Positions 51,101 through 60,100 of a DNA stretch of 64,000 nt are shown one piece after another (position 1 is the stretch's first letter; each line of letters begins with the position of its first letter). The translations under genes and the position numbers were made by a program. This DNA comes from Telopea speciosissima. Its lineage: Eukaryota > Streptophyta > Magnoliopsida > Proteales > Proteaceae. The notes below the pieces were generated by a model. The model saw only the letters and a list, made by a program, of their open reading frames with translations. It made no database searches and was not told the DNA's origin. The DNA lies in contig NC_057916.1 of the NCBI RefSeq assembly GCF_018873765.1, positions 11,116,001-11,180,000 of the forward strand. The letters run 5' to 3'.

Positions 51101-54100
51101 TTCAAGAACAGCAACTTGCTTGTCATTGTCTCCCTGTGAAATGTTCCCAATTACCTCGTCACAATCAACCACATCATTCATGAGAACTGGAGCAATCGTA
51201 TGGATACCTCGAGCACCACCAGCTATATCTTCAAGGTGACATTCTAAGTCTTCATCACTATCAGGGGGTAGTGCATATATACCTTGCTCATCGTGCTCTT
51301 CAGAGGTTTCCTCTGCCTTGGCAGCCACATTAACAGGTCTATGCTTTTGTGGGTAATCTTTGGCATAGTGCCCAAGCTCATTGCAGTGGAAACATGTGTG
51401 GGGTTCATTGCTGTCCATGGGAGCTTTACCTTTATGATCAGCACGTGGAGGGGCTGTAGGGCGGGAAGAACTACCAATAGAGTAGCCTGATCGAGTAGAA
51501 CCAGCAGTAGAATTTCCAGCTCGATTATAACCAGTGGTAGTAGACTTGAATGCTGTAAAAGTTTTGATAGTACCCTCGGTGGAGGAATCAAATCTTCTAT
51601 TTCCAGCCAATAATTCTTCAGCCTTCAATGCCTTCTCAAAACAGTCCTTGATGTCCAGAACATCAACAACTCCAATAGCCCTAACAATATCAAATCTCAA
51701 TCCCAGCCAAAATCGAGATAACATCTGAGTAGCACTCTCTCTGGTATCAGTACGAGAAGAAAGAGAATCGAACTGCTGCATATACTCGGATACAGTCATA
51801 GTCCCTTGCCGAAGGAAGTTGAGTTGATCTTGCATCTGAGCTCTGTAATGTCTAGGCAAGTATTTCTCTTTCAAATCATACTTCATGTCCTCCCAATTAG
51901 TAGGTGCATCACCTACGCGTTCCATGTCTCTCTTTGTCTTTCGCCACCATTCTCTGGCAGGGCCAATCAGTTTGGTTCGTGCCAATCTCATCTTTCGATC
52001 TTTAGGCAAATCATACCAGTCAAAATAATCATCCAGGGCAGCAAGTCAATCATAGAACACCTGTGAATCACCATGCCCATTATATTCCTTTAGCTCTAGT
52101 TTGACCTTCTGTGTATCGTAACTCCTATTAGTAGCTTCATCTCCAGTGAAGTAGGATCTCATGTATTCCACAAAGTTAGGTCTTCGAGGTACTTCTGTAA
52201 TTCTGTCCCTATCTTCTCTGTAGTCATCTCTGTCAGGTCTACGTCGGTCCCTGTAATCCCTGTCGTGTCTGGAATGATCTCTGTGGTCCCTGTGACGTCT
52301 GGGATGATCTCTACGATATTCATCCCTTCCCAGAGTTCCATGTACTTCTGAATGCACTTGGAATCTGTCCTCCTCTACATATAGAGGGTTGCTTACAAGA
52401 GGCACAGCTTGCCTTTGTTCCATTGCTGTCATTCGATCACCAAGAGCTTGCTGGTCTGTTGAAATCTTTTGCAGCATAGTCATGATTGCAGCAAGGGAAT
52501 CAAGTGGGGGTGGTTGTGTGGGGTCCACAACAGGGGTGCCATGTTCAGCCATGGCTTTGATACCAATTTGATGTAATCCTAGGTAGGAATAGTCCCACTA
52601 GGAACCAGGGTAAGGGGGCCACACACTAGGGCTGGCCGATTGGGGCAGCTTAGGCTAAATAGGACAGAAATTAGGGTTAGGGTTAACCAATGGTAATGGG
52701 GTTCATAGGGTTTTAATATGCAGGTTTTAAGGGTCTTAATAAACTAGGTTTGGTTAGGTTTGGATAAGTTTTTAAAATTTCAGAAAATTTAGGTTTAGAG
52801 TTTGGGTTTTAGGTTTTAGGATCTAGGTTGAAAACTAGAGTTTATGATGGGATTTCAGGGCTGGACTTCAGGTCGAGTTTTACTGGCAGTGAGAGGGTGG
52901 TTCGACTGAAGTTTGATTGGATTTTGATGGCAGGTTAGGTCTAGACAGGTTTTAGGGTCGTTGGGTTGTAATGGAGGTAAGGGGAAGTAGCGTTTAGGTG
53001 TTAGGAATAGGGCAGCAACCTGGATCGAGTATAGGGATGGATGCAAGGATGCTGTGATTAAAAATTGGATGGATTTTAATGGATGGTTAAAGCTGTAAGT
53101 AAACTAGGGTTCAGAAAATTCAAATAAAATAGAAGGGGGGATGCTAGGGTAGGCTGTAGAGGATTAGGAGAAGAAGGGGATGAATAAAACTGTAAAATAC
53201 TCACTGGAATATGCAGATTCTTCAATGGCAGCTTGGAGAAACTTGATTGAAGAAGAAGAAGGACCTCCCGATCTACAAGATGCAAAGAGTCGCCGGAGTC
53301 CACCAGCCCTAACCCTTGATATGACTCACAAGGGGTCTTGATATGACACACAAGACAGTCTCTGAAAAGAGAAGCAGCAGCAGAGGCTAACAGCAGCAAA
53401 CGAAATTTTTTTAAACATAAAACTGGCGGGGGAGCCTCTCCCACGATTCTTATTAAATAAGAGGCCAAAAGGCCTATTCCTAAATCTATTACAATTTAAA
53501 TCTCCCACTTAAATCGTGGAGAGGTGGACCAATTTAAAAATAAATTAAAAACTTAAAAGAAAAGACTCATCTACCCCTAATGACTTAAAAACAACTTAAA
53601 CTACTTAAAATAAAGAAGATTCCCTACCAGCCAATAAGATCTAAGAACCTCTTAGCCAATAGGATCACTTCACTTAAATTAGACCAATTGAACCAATTGG
53701 ATGCAACCAATTTAACCCGGTTCAATTAAAAACACATAATAAAAATCAAATAGGGAAATAAACTAAATTAAACTAAGGCTCCTACTAAAACCCTAGGTTT
53801 AGGGTGGCTTCTTCAATTCGAGGAGGCTAGGATCTGCATCAACAATATTCACTCTCAGATTGGTGATGGCTTATCGTCCTATCGCTTGATCACTGGCACC
53901 CGCGGGGGATTCTCATCCACCTGATAACTACGAGAATCATTTATGCTTCTGGACTTCACAGGCTCTCCTTGGTAGCAGACATACTCGACCAACATGGCAG
54001 TTGGTCCCCTCCTCCTACCTCCTCTCCGGAGCTTACTCTCTTCTGGAACGAGATTCCCTCCATTTCCATAAGACTTTTGGGTAGAGAAGACTATGTCTCT

Positions 54101-57100
54101 TGGTTGGCAAGCAATTCAAACTCTTTCTCCTCCAAATCAGCTTGGGATCTTATTCGGCAAAAAGGTCAATTAGCTCCTTGGAGAAAGCTTTTTTGGTTCA
54201 AACATCATAACCCTCGGCATTGCTTCACAGCTTGGAGGATCTTCTCCAAATGTCTTCCGACCCTTGCTTTCCTCGCCACCGTGATGCGGATTCATCACCA
54301 AATAGGGCTTGTTTCATTAGAAATAAGTCTAGCGTTGGGTTACATACATGTTGGGCCTTTGATCCCATGGGTTTCTAATGTAATAGGCCACTTTTCGGGC
54401 CTAAAATAGGGGTACATAGGTTGCATACGGAATTAGCCCAATACTTAGTTTTTATTATGTGTTTTTAATTGAACCGGTTTAAATTGGTTGCATCCAATTG
54501 GTTCAATTGGTCTAATTTAAGTGAAGTGATCCTATTGGCTAAGAAGTTCTTATATCCTATTGGCTACTAGGAATCTTCTTTATTTTAAGTAGTTTAAGTT
54601 GTTTTAAGTCATTAGGACTCTATTTTGAGTCTATTTGAGTTTCCTAGTCGCTTAAATTGCCTAATAGGTTAGGGATAAGGTTAGGCCATTCCTTTTTAGT
54701 GTCTAAGTCTATTTTTGAGTCTTCTATATAAGTTTGTAAGAGAGGCCAGCATTGTACACGAATTTGATTAATAAAAATTAGCTTTATGCTTGCCGCCTTA
54801 GCTCCATGATGCGGCATATCCCACTTTCGACCTCTTGTTGTCTCTGTCTCGCTGGAATAGTGTAGAAGACTCTGATCATCTCTTCTTTGAGTGCCCTACT
54901 GCGACAGCAATTTGGAAAGGCATCTTGACTAAATGCTGGTCGGCCCCTAGAAGAATTCTTCCCTTCTCCCGCGAATGGATCTGGATCGACATGACTTTCG
55001 CATGGTCCTCTATTTGCGACACGATTGGAAAGCTTGCTTTTTGTGCTACTCTCAATCACAATTTGGATGGAACGTAATATCAGGAAATGGACCACTAACT
55101 CTAGGTCTTATCAACAGATTTGGGATTCCATTTCCTTTGAAATTAAGGTGAAATTATCGTCTGTTCCTCGTTCTTCGTGTCTTGATACCTCAAGGAACAG
55201 ATTCATTGTTGTCTCCTGGGGCGTCTCTTCTGTCTCTCTTGTTGGTTCCAGCCCTCCCTAATGAGGATTAGGTTCCTGATTCTTTGTTTTGTTGCTCCCC
55301 TTTAGGGGCCCTGTATTTTTTTCCTCTTTGGTAATGAATTTCTTATTCACCCAAAAAAAAAAAGGTAAAAAGTCCAGAATATCCCCACGATATTCTGGCC
55401 CATAAAATCCAACAGTCTCTCTTCTCAAACGGGCTTCAATAACCTTCTCCCAAAGTTTCATTGTGTGACTCATAAGCTTAATGCTTCTATAGTTGTTGCA
55501 ACTTTGGATATCATCTTTATTTTTGTAGATCGGGTAATGCAGATTTATCACCAAACTGGGCTTCTTTTATTAGGAATAAGTCTAGGGTTGGGTTACATAC
55601 ATGTTGGGCCTTTGTTCCCAAGGGTTTTCTATGTATTAGGCCACTTTAATGAGCCGAAACTAAGGGTACATAGGTTGTATACGGGATTAGCCCAATACTT
55701 AGTTTATTGTTATGTTTTTTAATTGAACCGATTCAAATTGGTTGCATCCAATTGAACCGGTTCAAATTGGTTGCATCCAATTGGTTCAATTTAAGTGATC
55801 ATGTGACTTGGTTAAGTGGTCATGTGACAACTTAAGTAGTCATGTGATGTAAGTTGGGCTGGATTAGGACTCTATAAGTCCAGCCATGTTTTGAGTCTAT
55901 TTCTTTTAGTATTTTAGTTTCCTAGTTGGTTTAAGTTATCTAATATGTTAGGGATAGGGTTAGGCCATTCCTTTTTAGTGTCTAAGTCTATTTTTGAGTC
56001 TTCTATATAAGTTTGTAAGGGAGGCCAACATTACATACGAATTTGATTAATAAAAATTAGTTTTATGCTTGCTGCCATTGCTGCTGCTCTTTGTGAGTGT
56101 ATATCCTTGTGGATCTCAAGGTGGATAGGATGGGTGGACTCCTGCGACTCCTTTCATCGTGAAGATCGGGAGGTTCCTTCGATATCAAGTTGCTGCCATT
56201 GTTTCTGCATTACAGTAAGTTTGAACCTGTACCTTGTTTAAAAACCTTCTTCTACCCAACCATTATCCTTCCCTTAGATCTAATCCACCTTCCCCTTCCA
56301 TCCATCAAACCCTAATCTCCATTAAACCTGCAACTCCTACTTCAACTAGGACTCCCTTATAACTACAAATGTGGCCATCAATTTCAAACCATTCTTCCAG
56401 CCTATATCCCCCACACCTCTCCCTACACTCGACCTTAAACCCAGTCCATAATCCCCACTATATCCCCTCCATTCCTCCACTCCATTAAACCCAAAACCTG
56501 CAACTCAATTCTATCCAGAATTGCAGAATTTTAAAACCTTCCCAAATCCAATTATTTTTATCCCATAATAACCCCCTAGACCTGCATATTAAAGCCATAT
56601 AAGACCCATTCCCAAATTCCCATCCTAAACCCTAGAATTAACCTAAATCCTAGTGCTGTCCATTCGAACTAACAACCCCTTTTGCGATTGATCCTGTTGT
56701 CTGGCTCCTAGTAGGTCTCCTACCTACCTAGGACTACATTATCGGGACTACAATGCTACTCTACCACTCATCTAGCATCTTCTTGTGTTCAAAATCCTGT
56801 TAAACAAATTGGTTAACCAATAAACCCCACAACCTCCAAGGGTTTTCCATACTTCTACTGGAATCTCATCTGGGCCTGAGGTCTTGCCTGTTTTCATCTT
56901 TCTTAAGGCTTCTTTAGTTTCCGCCACACTAATCTTTCTTACGTATCTATGACGTGTGGCGTTTGGTTGAACGCAGGAACCAATATCCTATGCTGCAAAA
57001 AAATGAGCACTTTCATGCGGCCAAACTTCGAGGAGTCAATAAGTTAAAAGGAAATGGTTATCAGACATGATGAACCAAAATGAGAGCCATCCCATATTCT

Positions 57101-60100
57101 CATGTGTATGCGCATGCGTACACACTCGTGTGTCCATCAATGAGCGCCAAATGTGAATTGTGAAATAAGCCACCTCATACTTAAACATTTATGCTTTCAC
57201 AATGATGCCAATGTAGTGATATTGATTCATCAATTTTGTGAAATAAGCCACCTCATACTTTAACATTATTGTCTTCACAATGACATCCATGTAGTGATAT
57301 TGAATCTCATAGTTCTAAAACTCACCAAAATCTCAGAAAACTCGAAAATCTCAAGCTGCTCGAGACGAGATCTCGTAAGAGTTACGAAATCTCATATCGA
57401 CAGGGTTTCGAAAATCTCGACCAAAATTTCGACGAGATTTCGGTACTTTTGTCTCTCACCGAAATGGTACAAACCACCTTATTAATAGGCAGGAACTCGA
57501 CCCATTCTTTGAAATTTCGAAGTAAACTCGACAGTTTCGTGGGTTTGGACCTAGAGAAGGGGGGAAACCTTGGTTCTTATTTTTTGGCCACATCATCACT
57601 TAATACTACTGGGATACACTTTCGTTTCTTCTCCAACACTATGACGTGTCATTCATATGTCATGCAGACAGAGGACAATGCACGTCGTCTCCATCAGACC
57701 ATGAGTGGACTCGATCCAACAAGTCATAGTTCACGGCGTCTCGGCGACCCAAGGCGTTGGAGAGGGTTCAATTGCAAGGCAACACCAATTAGGCAACCAA
57801 GGCGCCCGCCTAGGTGACACCTTGACAACTATGGTAGGCAGTCACATACTCATAGTATTGCATTGTTGGGAGTTGGGAAGTGGAAGCCTAGGGTGTCTAT
57901 GACTTATGTATTGTTCACTGTACTTGGGGTTGGGTGTCTATGTAATATGTATTGCTTACACTTCACTGTACCTTGTAGTTTGTAGAAGAAACTTTTAAAT
58001 CTTTCACTATTTCTTAAATAATTATTCGATAACATGTGTCTTCATCCATTATTGCATAATTTACTTGTTTTACTTGCCAATTATGTCTCATAGCACTCAA
58101 ACAATGTGTAGAATAGGCAATATTACATTAAGGGTTCGACGTTTATTGCCAACCAAGGGTGCAAATCCAAAACACCAACTTGGGTTTTTTTTATAATTTG
58201 AAGATTTAAATATGTTTATTAAGCCTAAAACAAGCTTCCCTTAAAGTTTCGGAGCCAACAATGGCCATTTGCCCATTGAAACATCATACTGAAACCTCAA
58301 CAAAAAATACATTAACTCGCCGAGATCTCACGTCGAGACACCGAGTTGAGACGAGTTTTTGAACCTTGATATTGATTCATCAATTTGGTTCCATTGTAGA
58401 TGTTTAACTCTTGCATCTGTATTTTCTTTTAACTTCCTGTTGAACACATTACTCAATAGTGCTGTAAAAGCATTCTATAAAAACCCATTTGAGACCAATA
58501 GAACCCAAATCAGAGCCCAAGCAAGTGCTCAACTGTTTAATCAACTAAAATTACAATTTAGAGAGAAAACAAAAGTATAAAAAGATCAGACGGATTGGTA
58601 TTAATGACCCAGGAATTTTATACGTAGCAACTTTGGCTGCAAAACCAGAAGAACTCCATATTGCTGTATCACCATCTCCTTATGTCAAGCTTCATACCAG
58701 TAGCTACCATAGTTTGGTAAAAGAATGACCCTTTTCCATACTTTCCTTCAACTACAATTGGAAGCTTTAGCTGGCATTACCAGGAAAGATTCCAACAAAC
58801 AATAAATAACTCTTTCAACCATCCAATAAACAATAGCCTGATTTTGTCTCCATTACCATCTTTATATTTAAAATCAAGCTGATAAAGTCTTCAGTGATCT
58901 ATCTATAATCTTTACGTCTCACAAAATTGTGAGCTTTTACGTTAACAATTTAATAAATAGAAGCATATTTCAGTTGTGTGGCATTAAAGTGTCCTAAATT
59001 TATGGCCACTCTGGTTACTAATCTGCAGCAAGTGCCTCTGGTTTCAGCACTCAATGCTGCTATAACTTAACCAAAAAGCTGTGCGTCCAACTTCAGCGCC
59101 AAAGCAAACCAAAAAGCTCTGCATCAAACTTCAGCATCAAGGCTGGAATGCATTATCCATCAATGTGGCTATATTAGGACTAGTTCAAGAATCTCAAGGG
59201 AGATTCATCTCATCTCTGTCCTGGCAAGGCCTTGGAATATATTGCAAGAGTGATATTTAAATATTCCTCCCATGAATCACCAATAACCACCATCACTTTC
59301 CCAGATACTTGATCAAAGTTTCCACCAAAAAAAATAAAGAACACCATTCGTATGTCTCGAGTTCTTGAACCTGTTTAGAAGAATGACCCGCTCTGAAATT
59401 TTTGGTGGCGACCCGAATGGAACTTTTTCTAAGATCTGTGATGGTAGCCCAAGCCCGGAGCCCATCACTGATCTTGTTGGGGGTGCGGGGTTGAAGCCTC
59501 CGCGATACGGTTCAACCCGACCCGACCCGATCCGATGGATGAGTATTTATATTCTTTACCCGCTTTGTTGTAAAGTCGGTGAGATTTGGGGTTTTCGATT
59601 TAGGGTTTCTAAGAGAGAATATTTACGGGTGTTCTTTAGAGATCTCCATTGTAACTTTCTCCGATTTACATAGTGAAACATCTTTAGCTTCGCCCGTGGA
59701 CGTAGCATACCATACTGGTGTGTGAACCACGTAAAATCTCCGTGTTATCTTGCTCTATTTTCGTTTTTGTTTGTGTTTTGTTTGGTGTTTGTTCTAACAC
59801 GCTCAAATAGCAAATTATCAAAACATCATTTTGTTAACAAGAATAATGAAAACTTTAAGTGCAATCGACAATCAAGGAAACTATCAATACAAACACAAAT
59901 TCAAAAGCAAATTATATTAAACAAAAAAAGCTATAGACTTACAAGGCATGATCCCATCCCCCAAAACCATCATTCTATAATATATTTAACTATACTATAT
60001 GTCATGAAAGTCCACACCAAAAAAAAAAATTAGAAACATAATAATGATTGTAAAGGGCAGATATATAACAAAAATACCTACACTCCATAGCTCACTACCA

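Larger units (their letters stand above)
48508..53841 (-). mobile_element. Ty3/Gypsy-type non-autonomous element with gag only (TR-GAG-like)
   Basis: LTRs at 52569-53841 (5') and 48508-50757 (3', containing a 1-kb insertion) start TGATG and end CATCA. Target duplication acaat at 48503-48507 and 53842-53846. Primer binding site TTGGTATCAAAGCC (minus strand, 52566-52553) is one mismatch from the Met-tRNA type; polypurine tract cggggagagt sits next to the 3' LTR. The 1.8-kb internal region holds one gag frame and no protease, RT, RNase H or integrase. LTR copies are highly similar, so the insertion is fairly recent. Sits inside the L1. Confidence 0.9.
46306..55372 (+). mobile_element. L1-type LINE, 5'-truncated, interrupted
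   Basis: Target duplication aaaaggtaaaaag (46306-46318 and 55360-55372). It starts inside the endonuclease domain ([16 protein letters not shown]), then reverse transcriptase ([67 protein letters not shown]), the thumb and C-terminal zinc-type region (SDHLFFECP), and a 3' end ttattcaccc plus poly(A). Frameshifts near 47265 and 47690, several stops, and FADN in place of the catalytic FADD make it inactive. Interrupted by the Gypsy element (48508-53841) and an LTR fragment (54294-54813). Confidence 0.9.

Noticed and set aside
59310..59350. Another micro-retroposon scar (ttccacc plus A run)
   Set aside because: No matching direct repeat found on the left side.
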